Virus record (IMG/VR): IMGVR_UViG_3300032053_000045
Coordinates: 1-64,000 of that record
Direction: 5' to 3' (one strand)
DNA length: 64,000 bases
Source: a virus
Position 1 is the first letter of the stretch, and the number at the start of each line of letters is the position of its first letter. Made by a program: the position numbers and the translations under genes. Below are positions 23,753-32,615 of this stretch, piece after piece. The notes under the pieces are model-generated. The model saw only the letters and a program-made list of their open reading frames with translations, was not told the DNA's origin and ran no database searches.

Positions 23753-25111
23753 ATGACATCTAAATTTTTCATTACCGATGGAAATCAAGTTCTCAAATTA
23801 GAAAAATCTTTCTTCACTAAGGAAGAGCTTAGAGATGAAGATTTTGCTGCAAGAAAAAAACCAGTTCGTCACGAGAGACATCTTAAAACTGGTAAAATCG
23901 TTGAAGCAGGACATGGAGAAAAAGTTTTTAAAGAATTAACTCCTGAAGTTAAAAAAGTAATACATAAACTTCGTTTAGCACAGAATGTAGATAAAAGAAT
24001 GTCCAAATTACAAAAAGAAATTGAAAGACTTGACGAAACGAAGAAATCACATTTTAGAAGCGTTCTCCCTATTTTTAACAAATATAAAACTGAGAAGATC
24101 AAGTTTAAAAAGTTTCTAATGTCAGTTCAGGAAAAAGAATATAAACTACCTCAGTATAAACCTCTTTTTACAGAATCTTATAAGCGTTTAACAAAAGACA
24201 TGAAAAAAGAAGTTGATAAACTTTGTAATAAATATCAAACTGACGTTAAGAAACTACTTGGTTATATTAAGATCCAAAAATCTATAGACAGTGATCTTGA
24301 CTACGAAATTAATCAAATGCAAATTATCTTGGAAAATATCGTCGATCTTAGAAGACAAATCAATGACGTGATTATTCCAAATGAAATGAATAAGACGTAT
24401 GCTCAAATAAAAAAATGGAATCAGTCCCGTCAAACATACCCCTATATAGATGAGAATGTTACTTCATATCCTGACATGGAAAAAGCTCGTAAGAAACCTG
24501 TCCACCACGTCCGTCATCTTCCGTCTGGTAAAATCGTCGAAGCTGGTCATGGAGCGCCCAAAGAATATTATCATATTCCTTCTTTCGATGAATTGAAAAT
24601 CGGGGATACATTTCCAAATGCTGTTAATCAAAAGGTTAAAGTAACCCAAAAGAATGACAAATTTGTTAAATTGAATTATTTTGATCAATATGGTGATCTT
24701 ACTCCAGAATATGAATTTGTTTATCGTTCTGAATTTAATCCAATAAAGCTTCCTAAGAAAATAATGGAACCTATTAGAGCTCACGGACCAGAAGATGCAA
24801 GAAAACAAATGAAAGAGAAATTAAATGATGAAATAATAGAAAAATTTGGAAGTTATGTAAAACAAGGAATGAGCTCAAGTGATGCTTTAGCCCAAACATC
24901 AAAAGATTTAAAAATTAGTTGGGATGTGATCAGCGGAGTAATTGGTCTCTCGGAAAATAAAAATGAAATTGGTTTAGGCAATACTATTAAAAGTAAAAAA
25001 ACTGGAAAAGAATATAGAGTCATAGAAAAAGTAGGAGAGGATATATTGGCTAAAGAAGGTCACACAGGAAAAACATTTAAATTCAAAGAATCCGACGTAG
25101 AAAAGATATAA
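23753..25111 (+). CDS. Motif-bearing protein with two motif copies, 452 aa
   Basis: Leader MTSKFFITDGNQVLKLEKSF is nearly identical to that of the protein at 21852. Motif copy 1 is RKKPVRHERHLKTGKIVEAG (about 34-53). A long coiled-coil part follows (about 60-230, KRMSKLQKEIERLDETKK). Motif copy 2 is RKKPVHHVRHLPSGKIVEAG (about 245-264). The rest has two small beta-barrel-like pieces (IGDTFPNAVNQKVKVTQKND and NTIKSKKTGKEYRVIEKVGE). The layout is leader, motif, domain, motif, domain. Function unknown. Confidence 0.7.
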   Translation: MTSKFFITDGNQVLKLEKSFFTKEELRDEDFAARKKPVRHERHLKTGKIVEAGHGEKVFKELTPEVKKVIHKLRLAQNVDKRMSKLQKEIERLDETKKSHFRSVLPIFNKYKTEKIKFKKFLMSVQEKEYKLPQYKPLFTESYKRLTKDMKKEVDKLCNKYQTDVKKLLGYIKIQKSIDSDLDYEINQMQIILENIVDLRRQINDVIIPNEMNKTYAQIKKWNQSRQTYPYIDENVTSYPDMEKARKKPVHHVRHLPSGKIVEAGHGAPKEYYHIPSFDELKIGDTFPNAVNQKVKVTQKNDKFVKLNYFDQYGDLTPEYEFVYRSEFNPIKLPKKIMEPIRAHGPEDARKQMKEKLNDEIIEKFGSYVKQGMSSSDALAQTSKDLKISWDVISGVIGLSENKNEIGLGNTIKSKKTGKEYRVIEKVGEDILAKEGHTGKTFKFKESDVEKI

Positions 25112-25120
25112 GGATATATC

Positions 25121-25528
25121 ATGTGGATTTTCGAATGCATGGGGATTGACGAATATAAAATGAATCCTATTCCTGGGGATATATATAAGCGTGGAGATTA
25201 CTACAACAAAGGAAAAGTGTTCAGAGATATCTGGACATGGAATCATGGTTATCAATATACTCCAGAACAACTTGGGATTACAGGGATATTGCCAGACACA
25301 TTTGTAGACACAAATGGAATAACATATCGAAAGAAAGAAGTAAAGGAAATAAATAATTTCGCATTTTCACAGCAGGGCCGGCAGGGCGTTCGCTTGCATA
25401 CTCCAAATGAAACAGGAGAAACATTCATTCCATTTGTAACAGAAAAATCTCATGTACCTGATTCTGGCGGTTGGGAAATGTCCTCCACCTGGTATTCATT
25501 AAAACAAAGAGGTCTATTAAAATCATGA
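25121..25528 (+). CDS. Hypothetical protein, 135 aa
   Basis: AAGGATATATC precedes the ATG. The sequence is aromatic and Gly-rich with no lysine-rich motif (RGDYYNKGKVFRDIWTWNHG; VPDSGGWEMSSTWYSLKQRG). It looks like a compact beta protein. No family recognised. Stop overlaps the next start (ATGA). Confidence 0.55.
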   Translation: MWIFECMGIDEYKMNPIPGDIYKRGDYYNKGKVFRDIWTWNHGYQYTPEQLGITGILPDTFVDTNGITYRKKEVKEINNFAFSQQGRQGVRLHTPNETGETFIPFVTEKSHVPDSGGWEMSSTWYSLKQRGLLKS

Positions 25529-26031
25529 CAATTAAAATATTAGAGAAATCAATTTTTAGTTTTGAAAAACGTCAAAAACCAAGAGGTCACAAGGCTTATT
25601 CACGGATGACCAGAGCTGGCAAAGTAGCCCAAGTCAAAGAAAAACCGTATGCCAAAAAACAGAAAATAAACATATCAAAGAGTCATTATAATAAAATCAT
25701 AAAAGCTGCAGAAGATTTATTCGAAAAAGCTACAGGTAGAGAGCCAAAATCTTCAGAATTAGAACAGTTTTTTATAAGCTATGAAAAAGCTATTAAAGAT
25801 CTTGGAGATTTTTATGAGAAAAAACCTTCAGATAATGATTTAAACTATCCTATAATTTTTGCGTCAAATAAAAAAGATTGGGAAGGATTAAGAAATGCAG
25901 GAATGATGAACAAGTTTGAAAGAACTCACATCCATAAAAATGTTAATGGGATTAGACTTTCTGCAGGTTATATGGGATGGGGTGGAACCGGGGTTAGTTT
26001 TAGACTACCTCCTAAATTTTGGAGAGGATAG
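25525..26031 (+). CDS. Motif-bearing protein (GHKA variant), 168 aa
   Basis: The ATG at 25525 is chosen because it overlaps the previous stop as ATGA and begins MTIKILEKSIFSFEKRQKPR, matching the start of the protein at 6758. The variant motif is GHKAYSRMTRAGKVAQVKEK. A domain of about 110 residues follows (HYNKIIKAAEDLFEKATGRE ... YMGWGGTGVSFRLPPKFW). That domain could be enzymatic, but I do not recognise it. Confidence 0.6.
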   Translation: MTIKILEKSIFSFEKRQKPRGHKAYSRMTRAGKVAQVKEKPYAKKQKINISKSHYNKIIKAAEDLFEKATGREPKSSELEQFFISYEKAIKDLGDFYEKKPSDNDLNYPIIFASNKKDWEGLRNAGMMNKFERTHIHKNVNGIRLSAGYMGWGGTGVSFRLPPKFWRG

Positions 26032-26034
26032 AAT

Positions 26035-26328
26035 ATGCTTAATCATTATGTTATTTCTGGGGAAAATAAAATTGTAAAAGTTTTGAAGGATAAAGAAGGT
26101 AAAAATAAAAAAGGAAACCCTTATAGAATGGATAACGGAAAATTCGCCAGAAATAAAAAAATAGATGGGGCAATAGATAAATCAATTAATATATATCTAT
26201 GTAACGGCGAGACCGGGGAGTCAATATCAAAAGAAGCATACGATGAGAGACTTGGCTGGCTACTATTATGTGGCGATAAAAACAAAGAAAACGAGGAGGA
26301 TAATAAATGGTCACCTTCAGATTTGTGA
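26035..26328 (+). CDS. Small protein with leader-like N-terminus, 97 aa
   Basis: Begins MLNHYVISGENKIVKVLKDK, again like the FITDG...VxKLEKS leaders, then NPYRMDNGKFARNKK, a degenerate form of the GK...A motif. Cys-containing middle (IYLCNGETGESISKEAYDER). The end overlaps the next gene by 22 bases. Function unknown. Confidence 0.5.
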   Translation: MLNHYVISGENKIVKVLKDKEGKNKKGNPYRMDNGKFARNKKIDGAIDKSINIYLCNGETGESISKEAYDERLGWLLLCGDKNKENEEDNKWSPSDL

Positions 26329-27446
26329 AAAAAGAAAATGAAATTCCTGTAAAAGGAACTTGGAATGATGTTACTCCAAAAGGAGAAAAAATTCAAGACA
26401 TTGACAAAGAAAACTTTGAGAAATCATTTCAAGATATACAAACAATAGAAAAAAGTTCTAAAGATGAAGATTTCGAGAAATCAAGGACATTAGGTGCTAA
26501 AGATAAACAGAAAAGAAAGAAAAAAGAACTGGATGAACAATATAAAAAATATGATCAGGGAAAATTAACCGGAAAAGAATCTTACAATCTTGCTCAAAAA
26601 TTAATAAGACACGAGGACGACAGAGGTTATGATATTTTAGGGGATAAACAAAGAGGGGAATCATCGGGCCGGGGGATAAAGAAATCATCTGATGAAGATT
26701 TCGACGCAGTTAAAAATAACAAAGGTACAGGTATTGTTTATGATTCTGAAATGAACTCAAATGAGAGCGCTTATATTAAAGAAGAAGAAAATACAAATTT
26801 TCCTACGGGAAAAATCAGAAAAGAGAATAAAGTTTCAGTTGCCGATGATGATATGGAGAAATCAAGAATTTTAGGGGCTAAAGATAAGCAAAAAAGAAAA
26901 AGAAAAATTGGTGATATTCTTAATATATTAAAAAGAAAATTCGGAACAAAGGTTAGTAAAATGGATCCAGCTTCAATTGATGAGTATTTAGTTACGAGAG
27001 GTGTAAGTCGATCTATAGCAGAAAAAATTACTCATAAATTTATTGAAACAATGGAAGATATTTCTAGTTTAAAAGATGAAGATTTTGCTGTCCGCAGAAA
27101 ACATACTCCCATTGTTTCTGAAGCTCAAAGAAGATTATTTGGGGCTGTTGCAGGTGGAGCTAAAACTGCCGCAGAAGGTTTATCTCCGGTTGAAGCTAAA
27201 AAACATTTAAAAGAAGTAAAAGGAAAAAAACTTCCTGAAAAAGTTAAAAAATCAATAGGGGATGGTGACAAAAAGAAAGTGAAAACATATGGGATTGTTC
27301 TCAGATCCAAAGATAAAGATCTCATGAATAAAATTGTTAAAGCTGTAAAGAAAAATCTATTTAATAAAGAAGGAGACATTGAGAAGGCTAAGAGCAAGGG
27401 AAAAACTGGAATGTACCAAGGATTCAAAAAATTGGTTCAAGAGTAA
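26307..27446 (+). CDS. EKS-rich protein with DUF6496-like segment, 379 aa
   Basis: GAGGAGGATAATAA precedes the ATG. The first half carries five EKS tripeptides, two within the repeated unit FEKSR-TLGAKDKQKRKKK / MEKSR-ILGAKDKQKRKRK. A helical piece KRKFGTKVSKMDPASIDEYL resembles the C-terminus of the protein at 30403. HTPIVSEAQRRLFGAVAGGA and AKKHLKEVKGKKLPEKVKKS match the DUF6496-type pattern from memory. The last part (KTYGIVLRSKDKDLMNKIVK) is paralogous to the start of the next protein. It looks like a mosaic of the same building blocks. Confidence 0.65.
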   Translation: MVTFRFVKKENEIPVKGTWNDVTPKGEKIQDIDKENFEKSFQDIQTIEKSSKDEDFEKSRTLGAKDKQKRKKKELDEQYKKYDQGKLTGKESYNLAQKLIRHEDDRGYDILGDKQRGESSGRGIKKSSDEDFDAVKNNKGTGIVYDSEMNSNESAYIKEEENTNFPTGKIRKENKVSVADDDMEKSRILGAKDKQKRKRKIGDILNILKRKFGTKVSKMDPASIDEYLVTRGVSRSIAEKITHKFIETMEDISSLKDEDFAVRRKHTPIVSEAQRRLFGAVAGGAKTAAEGLSPVEAKKHLKEVKGKKLPEKVKKSIGDGDKKKVKTYGIVLRSKDKDLMNKIVKAVKKNLFNKEGDIEKAKSKGKTGMYQGFKKLVQE

Positions 27447-27480
27447 ATAATTCTACAAAATTAATTATAAGGAGAGAAAA

Positions 27481-28053
27481 ATGAAAACATATGGTGTAAT
27501 TCTTAAGTCAACCAACAAAGCGACCATGAATCGTGTGGTAAAGATGGTAAAAAGTATTCTTAAAGCAAAAGAACCACAGAATGACAGCAAGGTTTTATCC
27601 ATGATCAAAGCCACACGAAATAAAGCTATGGGTACTGGCGGATCAGGGGCCGGAGTTGTAGGAGCAGGTATGGGGACAGCTAATCAGAGTTGGTCATACA
27701 AAAATCGCAACAAGAAAAAGAATATTAAAAAAGGTGTTAAGATAGAAACGGGGAAAGAGTACAACGAAAGACAAACTGCTCCAAGCGAAGCTACAGTTAC
27801 TGCCGGATATCCAAAGGGAACCGCAAAAATTCAAACAGTTGGCAAAAAGGGCTCTAATGCAGAACGGGGAAGTAATGCTACGACAAAACAAAAGGTTGAA
27901 GCCGGGTATCCTCAGGGAGTTGCCAAGATAAATAAGAATGTGAAAATTCTTGATGGGAAAGAATATATTTCTGGTCAGTCTGCTCCGTCGGAAGCAACTT
28001 TAACTGCCGGATATCCAAAGAATGCAACTAATGGAATTCCTGTAAAACGTTAA
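27481..28053 (+). CDS. Repeat-containing basic protein, 190 aa
   Basis: N-terminus KTYGVILKSTNKATMNRVVK copies the C-terminal block of the preceding protein. SMIKATRNKAMGTGG resembles the start of the protein at 30403. The C-terminal 110 residues contain two copies of GKEYxxxQxAPSEATxTAGYPK and related AGYPQG/AGYPKG units. AAGGAG site. Disordered or fibrous by composition; function unknown. Confidence 0.6.
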   Translation: MKTYGVILKSTNKATMNRVVKMVKSILKAKEPQNDSKVLSMIKATRNKAMGTGGSGAGVVGAGMGTANQSWSYKNRNKKKNIKKGVKIETGKEYNERQTAPSEATVTAGYPKGTAKIQTVGKKGSNAERGSNATTKQKVEAGYPQGVAKINKNVKILDGKEYISGQSAPSEATLTAGYPKNATNGIPVKR

Positions 28054-28068
28054 ATATTAAACAATCAA

Positions 28069-28123
28069 GGGGCTAAGTTTAATTTAGCTAATTAAACGAG
28101 GTAGCTTATTCCTACCAAGCCCT
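28069..28123 (+). ncRNA. Three-way-junction RNA element before an endonuclease gene (copy 1)
   Basis: GGGGCTAAG (28069-28077) opens a closing stem with AGCCCT (28118-28123). Inside are hairpin 2, GTTTAATT/AATTAAAC (28077-28084 with 28090-28097), and hairpin 3, GGTAG/CTACC (28100-28104 with 28112-28116). The linker CGAG and CCAAGCCC are shared with three further copies at 40434, 41710 and 42931. No extended -10 box is visible in front of this copy. Confidence 0.75.
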
Positions 28124-28147
28124 TAAACTCGAATAAGGAGATAAAAT

Positions 28148-29026
28148 ATGGAAGAAAAAATAGTAACTTGTCAATTGTGTGGTTTTCAAAGCACTCAGTT
28201 ACAATTTCATGTTAAAAAATATCATAATCTTACAGGAAAAGAATATAAAGAAAAATTTCCAAATAGTCAATTAGTTTGTAAAAAAGTTAGAATTTTGACG
28301 AGTGAATCAAAAAAAGGTGATAAAAATCCTCATTACGGTAAACATACTTGGAAATATGGTTTAACTAAAGAGACCGATGAGAGAATAAGAATTGCTGGAG
28401 AAAAAACCGGTAAAGCATTAAAAGGTAAACCTAATCTTGCTTGGAAAGACAAAAAATTAGAAGACATAGTTGGATCTTTTGAAAAAGCTCAAGAAATTAA
28501 AAAAGAACAAAGTAGATCAAGAAAAGGAAGATATGCCGGAGATAAAAATCCTGCAAAGAAACCTGGAGTTGGAGCAAAAATTAGTAAAGCGAAAATGGGA
28601 CATGAGGTTACAAAAGAAACGAGAATAAAATTAAGATTGAGAAGAATCGAACAGCTTACAGTTAACGGGAAAAAATGGGCTTCTTATAATATAAAAGGTT
28701 GTGAATATTTTAAATCCTGGGATGAACAAAATAATACCAAGGGTCAGTATGCAGTATATGGCGGGGGTGAATATTTGATTCCTGGATTATGGTTTTCTCC
28801 CGATTATACAAATCACGATATAAAAAAATTCAAAGAATGGGACGAACCTCGTCACTATGATAAATTTGGTAATCTTAAACCAAAAGATGTTCAAAGACAG
28901 AAAGAAATCCAAGAAGCCTATCCGGATCATGAATTTGAAAGAATTAAAGTAGATAGGAATGATAACATTCTTGAGATAAAACTATATCCTGCTTTAAATA
29001 CTTTATTAAAAGGAGACAAGGGATAA
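28148..29026 (+). CDS. Free-standing homing endonuclease (zinc finger, NUMOD3, PD-(D/E)XK-like)
   Basis: A 292-residue protein. A C2H2-like start (CQLCGFQSTQLQFHVKKYHN) followed by LTGKEYKEKFP is shared with the intron 8 ORF. NUMOD3-like NPHYGKHTWKYGLTKETDER and KTGKALKGKPNLAWKDKKLE come next. The C-terminal domain (GQYAVYGGGEYLIPGLWFSP, DYTNHDIKKFKEWDEPRHYD, KDVQRQKEIQEAYPDHEFER) is the same as in the protein at 19902. No group I core strings flank it, so it is not inside an intron. AAGGAG site upstream, RNA element before that. Confidence 0.8.
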   Translation: MEEKIVTCQLCGFQSTQLQFHVKKYHNLTGKEYKEKFPNSQLVCKKVRILTSESKKGDKNPHYGKHTWKYGLTKETDERIRIAGEKTGKALKGKPNLAWKDKKLEDIVGSFEKAQEIKKEQSRSRKGRYAGDKNPAKKPGVGAKISKAKMGHEVTKETRIKLRLRRIEQLTVNGKKWASYNIKGCEYFKSWDEQNNTKGQYAVYGGGEYLIPGLWFSPDYTNHDIKKFKEWDEPRHYDKFGNLKPKDVQRQKEIQEAYPDHEFERIKVDRNDNILEIKLYPALNTLLKGDKG

Positions 29027-29029
29027 TTC

Positions 29030-29560
29030 ATGCCTCTTTTAGGGAAGGAACCAATCCCCCCCCAGGGAATTAACAATTCGCAGGTAGATACTATCGCCCC
29101 AAATAGTGATTATTTATTTAAGAACTATTGGGTTGGTAAAGAGTTTATAGCTCCTGGAAATGGACTGTCAAATGTCGGAGGATCCGGATGGGTTGGGGGT
29201 GTGTCACAGGTTTCTGAAGTCGGAAATTATCCACTTCCCCAACCATGGGAACAGACAAGTTTACTTGAGAGTTTGCTTAGGAATAAATTAATCAAAGAAA
29301 AAACTCCTCTCCCTCCTATTATATCAAGGTCAGGTAAAGTTCCTGGAACAGAAGCAATTTTCTATCCAAAAGAATTACCAGATGATTATGGAGCTTGGAT
29401 GACTCAGATATATGTAAAAGGAAAAGGAATTGCGGCTTTTACAGCATTGGGGAATTATAATTATGAGGCACAACATTCATACCCTCCCACAAATTTGTCG
29501 GATGAAAAGATGGGAAGCACTTTACAAGGACTCAAAGCTAGCAAATTAATCAGGAGTTAA
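29030..29560 (+). CDS. Hypothetical protein, 176 aa
   Basis: Starts 3 bases after the endonuclease stop with AAGGAGACAAGG upstream. Gly/Pro-rich (LGKEPIPPQGINNSQVDTIA; GNGLSNVGGSGWVGGVSQVS), then a more structured part (GAWMTQIYVKGKGIAAFTAL). The composition fits a virion-associated protein. No family recognised. Confidence 0.55.
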   Translation: MPLLGKEPIPPQGINNSQVDTIAPNSDYLFKNYWVGKEFIAPGNGLSNVGGSGWVGGVSQVSEVGNYPLPQPWEQTSLLESLLRNKLIKEKTPLPPIISRSGKVPGTEAIFYPKELPDDYGAWMTQIYVKGKGIAAFTALGNYNYEAQHSYPPTNLSDEKMGSTLQGLKASKLIRS

Positions 29561-29572
29561 AAAGGAAAAATT

Positions 29573-29857
29573 ATGGTAGACTTAGCCTACGAGGATTATC
29601 AATACCAATATTACATAAACCGGGCTATTGCTCCGGGTATAATTTCTGATATGGAAAGGAATTGGTACATTCAAGATTTAGGTGCCGGACCTTCGTTATA
29701 TTATTTAACAATAAATGACTTGGAATTATTGTGGTTGAAATCTAAAACGGCAGATCCTTCAAATGATATAGATGATCAATGGTATATTTATCTTTCACCT
29801 CTATACGGAAATCTTTCTGTAACAGATTTAAAATATGCTTTATATAAGGCTGGATAA
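29573..29857 (+). CDS. Hypothetical protein, 94 aa
   Basis: AAAAGGAAAAATT precedes the ATG. Rich in Tyr, Trp and Asp (AYEDYQYQYYINRAIAPGII; DDQWYIYLSPLYGNLSVTDL). Compact helical protein by appearance. No family recognised. The next gene starts at the base after its stop codon. Confidence 0.55.
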   Translation: MVDLAYEDYQYQYYINRAIAPGIISDMERNWYIQDLGAGPSLYYLTINDLELLWLKSKTADPSNDIDDQWYIYLSPLYGNLSVTDLKYALYKAG

Positions 29858-30268
29858 ATGTTAAAAAATCTAGAAAAAACACTATTCAATAATTTAGCTG
29901 ATGACGCTTATTTATCTGCTGATTGGGAATCGCGTGAGAAAGTAATTAAAATTCTTCGTGAAACCTCCAAGCAGATAAAAAGATTGATCGAGCTCAGTGA
30001 TTTAGTGCAGAGAATTGGTCCTGATAACATGAAAAGTTTACAGGGAGCAAACGCTGCAGTTGAATTTTCATGTGAAACATTAGATAATCTCGATAAACCT
30101 ATTGAGGTTGTTAAGCAGATTCTCCAGGACAAAAGTGATGAGATTGAGAATATCATTCTTGATAATGATAAAGTCCCTAAAAGATTTAATCTCTATGTTT
30201 CTTATCTTAATTCTTTTCTGCGGACTTTGAAGAGAATCATAATAATCACTGAAGGACTGGGTGAATAA
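29858..30268 (+). CDS. Helical protein, 136 aa
   Basis: Starts immediately after the previous stop. Long amphipathic helices (EKVIKILRETSKQIKRLIEL; ETLDNLDKPIEVVKQILQDK; NSFLRTLKRIIIITEGLGE). No recognised motif. Coupled with the genes on both sides. Confidence 0.55.
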   Translation: MLKNLEKTLFNNLADDAYLSADWESREKVIKILRETSKQIKRLIELSDLVQRIGPDNMKSLQGANAAVEFSCETLDNLDKPIEVVKQILQDKSDEIENIILDNDKVPKRFNLYVSYLNSFLRTLKRIIIITEGLGE

Positions 30269-30406
30269 ATGCTAAAAAACTGCGAGATAGAAATTGAAGA
30301 GATAACTGATCAGCCTCAAGTTAAAGATTCAATTTTAGCTAATGGAAAAATATTGGCTGATGAGATAATTAGAGATGTATTAGAAAACAATCAGGAGACA
30401 AAATGA
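30269..30406 (+). CDS. Small acidic protein, 45 aa
   Basis: ATG at 30269 directly follows the TAA of the previous gene. Sequence begins MLKNCEIEIEEITDQPQVK and ends VLENNQETK; the TGA overlaps the next ATG (ATGA). Tight fit on both sides is the main evidence. No family recognised. Confidence 0.55.
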   Translation: MLKNCEIEIEEITDQPQVKDSILANGKILADEIIRDVLENNQETK

Positions 30407-32151
30407 ATAAAAATCACATAATGTCTATTATAAAAGCTACCCGCAGTAAACCCAAAGGGCATAAAGCCTATCAGCGAATGACTCCTACAGGAAAAGTTGT
30501 TCAGGTTAAAGAGAAGCCTTACGCTAAAGAAAACAATGTTAAAACTTTGCGGAATGAAATTCGACAATTGACCAAAGAGCATGATTATCTAGGAGCACAA
30601 TCAGAAAAACTTGATAAAATACTTGACAAATATACAAAATATTTGGGTTCAAGTAATAAGACTGGCCGTAAAAAATTCTATCATTATAGAAATATTATGG
30701 GTAAAATTGATAACAAATATTATAATATAGAAGAAAAGCTTAATCAATTAAAAGAACAGTATAGAGTAGCAACTGATCCTGCTGCTAGGTTTGAAGGATC
30801 TGATTCTGATTCTCTTGAGATCTTAAGGCAGAAAAAAGACACAGCTGAGCAAGAAAGAGACGTTATTCGGTTGAGTCCTATGTTTCAAGAATTAGAAAGG
30901 CTGAGTAGCAAACGGAATAATCTAAGAGAAAAAGCTGATATAGCTTCTTGGAAAAATCGTGATAAATGGCTGGCTTTGGCAGATAAAGCTGATGAAGAAT
31001 ATTATGCATACGAAAAAAAGTTTGATATGACCAGTACTGGCAAATTGTATAAAAAGCTGTATTGGAACATTGATCAAAGAAAAGGTATTTTGAATCAACT
31101 AAATTATTTAATAGAAAGTAAAGAGAAAACAATTAAAAATAAAAAATGGTTAAAAAGAACATTGCAAAGATCACCATTTACTATTGACGAATGGAAAAAA
31201 ATAGGTGATGCAGCTTCTAGAACTTGGCATCATGGCGGAGATCAATTCGCTTCTGACGCCATCGCTTTAGTTAGAGAAGGAGAATATAGAGGAGACGATA
31301 CAGATGTTTATACTGAGCTTATTTTAGATGGCGACGCAATATACACTTTAGGTAAGCTAGATCCTAAAATATACAAAAAGATTACTCCAAAAACATATAA
31401 TAAAGCGAGAGAAATCGTAGCTACTCTTCTTTTTAGTAAAGGACGATATCGAACTGCTCTTGAAGAATTAAAAAATGAAATGTCAGACAATCAATATGAA
31501 AAATCAGATGAGAGAATTTTGAATCTCATCAAATCAACAAGAACAATGGGAAGACATATGAGAATTAGATCAGGAAAACCATATTCTGCTGGTCAAGGAA
31601 TTACTAAACAACCAAGAGGAAGCAAAGAGGCTCCAACAATGACGGAGCAAGATCCATTTGAAGATCTTCGGCCAACAGAGAAAGAGGTAGGAGAACATTA
31701 TCGCCAATATGGAGATATACCTCTCAATGAATTTGAAAAAGCCAAAAATGAACCTACTTTAAAAGAATTAAAAAAACAATATGAAGATTTATTAGAACAA
31801 GCTAAAAGACAAACTACTCAAGATAATGTTCCTTATTTTGATAAAGAATTAAGTAGATTATCAAAACAAATTAAAGAAAAAGAAAGTTCTGGATTTCGCA
31901 AGAAACCAGTTCGTCATGAAAGACATTTGAAAACAGGAAAAATTATAGAAGCAGGATCAGGAGAAAAGAGAAAATCTAAAATTAAACAGCTATATAAAAT
32001 TGTTCTTAATCGATTTGGGGCTATGTGTGATGAGCAAGGAACTGGAGATCAAGTAGAGAATTTCTTAGTCAAAAGAGGAATTAATCCTTATAAGGCAAAT
32101 GATTTAGCAGCAAAATTTATGGATAAAATGCTGGAAGGAAAAACAAGGTAG
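30403..32151 (+). CDS. Motif-bearing protein with three motif copies, 582 aa
   Basis: CAGGAG site. Begins MNKNHIMSIIKATRSKPKGH with the variant motif GHKAYQRMTPTGKVVQVKEK (19-38). A long coiled coil follows (about 45-240), then a globular part (about 250-360, TWHHGGDQFASDAIALVREG). Motif copy 2 is GRHMRIRSGKPYSAGQG (about 384-400). After another helical stretch comes copy 3, RKKPVRHERHLKTGKIIEAG (about 503-522). The last 50 residues (LNRFGAMCDEQGTGDQVENF) form a helical domain shared with the protein at 26307. The domain-motif alternation repeats that of the 951-residue protein. Confidence 0.7.
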   Translation: MNKNHIMSIIKATRSKPKGHKAYQRMTPTGKVVQVKEKPYAKENNVKTLRNEIRQLTKEHDYLGAQSEKLDKILDKYTKYLGSSNKTGRKKFYHYRNIMGKIDNKYYNIEEKLNQLKEQYRVATDPAARFEGSDSDSLEILRQKKDTAEQERDVIRLSPMFQELERLSSKRNNLREKADIASWKNRDKWLALADKADEEYYAYEKKFDMTSTGKLYKKLYWNIDQRKGILNQLNYLIESKEKTIKNKKWLKRTLQRSPFTIDEWKKIGDAASRTWHHGGDQFASDAIALVREGEYRGDDTDVYTELILDGDAIYTLGKLDPKIYKKITPKTYNKAREIVATLLFSKGRYRTALEELKNEMSDNQYEKSDERILNLIKSTRTMGRHMRIRSGKPYSAGQGITKQPRGSKEAPTMTEQDPFEDLRPTEKEVGEHYRQYGDIPLNEFEKAKNEPTLKELKKQYEDLLEQAKRQTTQDNVPYFDKELSRLSKQIKEKESSGFRKKPVRHERHLKTGKIIEAGSGEKRKSKIKQLYKIVLNRFGAMCDEQGTGDQVENFLVKRGINPYKANDLAAKFMDKMLEGKTR

Positions 32152-32162
32152 GTGAAAAAATA

Positions 32163-32600
32163 ATGCAAATACATACATTCGACGAGGGGGGTTACTGCAA
32201 ACAAGAAGGTATTTTCGAGAAATCTCAGGAAATTAATAAAACTATGAATACTCTTGGTGGTGATGGAGAGTGGCAAAGTGTTTATGGGGTTAAGCTTTTC
32301 GTTGGTCCTGATGGAGTTATACTAAGGGGACCAGATCAGTTTATTGGAAGAAAATTCGATGATGTTAAAAATTTAAACTATAATGATATTTTTACAGTTG
32401 AAAGAAGCGTTGCTCGGGCTATGATGACGACAAACAAATCGCTGAACCCAGACGACCCTGAAAATAAAGAAGAAAATAAAAAAATTATGGAAGAAACGAA
32501 AGATTTTATCGACAAAACAATTGCAATTAGAAAAGCAGAAAAGTCCAACGCTCTCGTGGGACACGATCCCTTGTACACAGTTGACAGGTCCAAGATTTAA
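32163..32600 (+). CDS. Hypothetical protein, 145 aa
   Basis: GGTAGGTGAAAAAATA precedes the ATG. N-terminus MQIHTFDEGGYCKQEGIFEK resembles the short leaders of neighbouring proteins and contains IFEKSQE. A small beta part (VKLFVGPDGVILRGPDQFIG) is followed by helices. No family recognised. Confidence 0.55.
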   Translation: MQIHTFDEGGYCKQEGIFEKSQEINKTMNTLGGDGEWQSVYGVKLFVGPDGVILRGPDQFIGRKFDDVKNLNYNDIFTVERSVARAMMTTNKSLNPDDPENKEENKKIMEETKDFIDKTIAIRKAEKSNALVGHDPLYTVDRSKI

Positions 32601-32615
32601 AAAGAGGTGAAGTAA

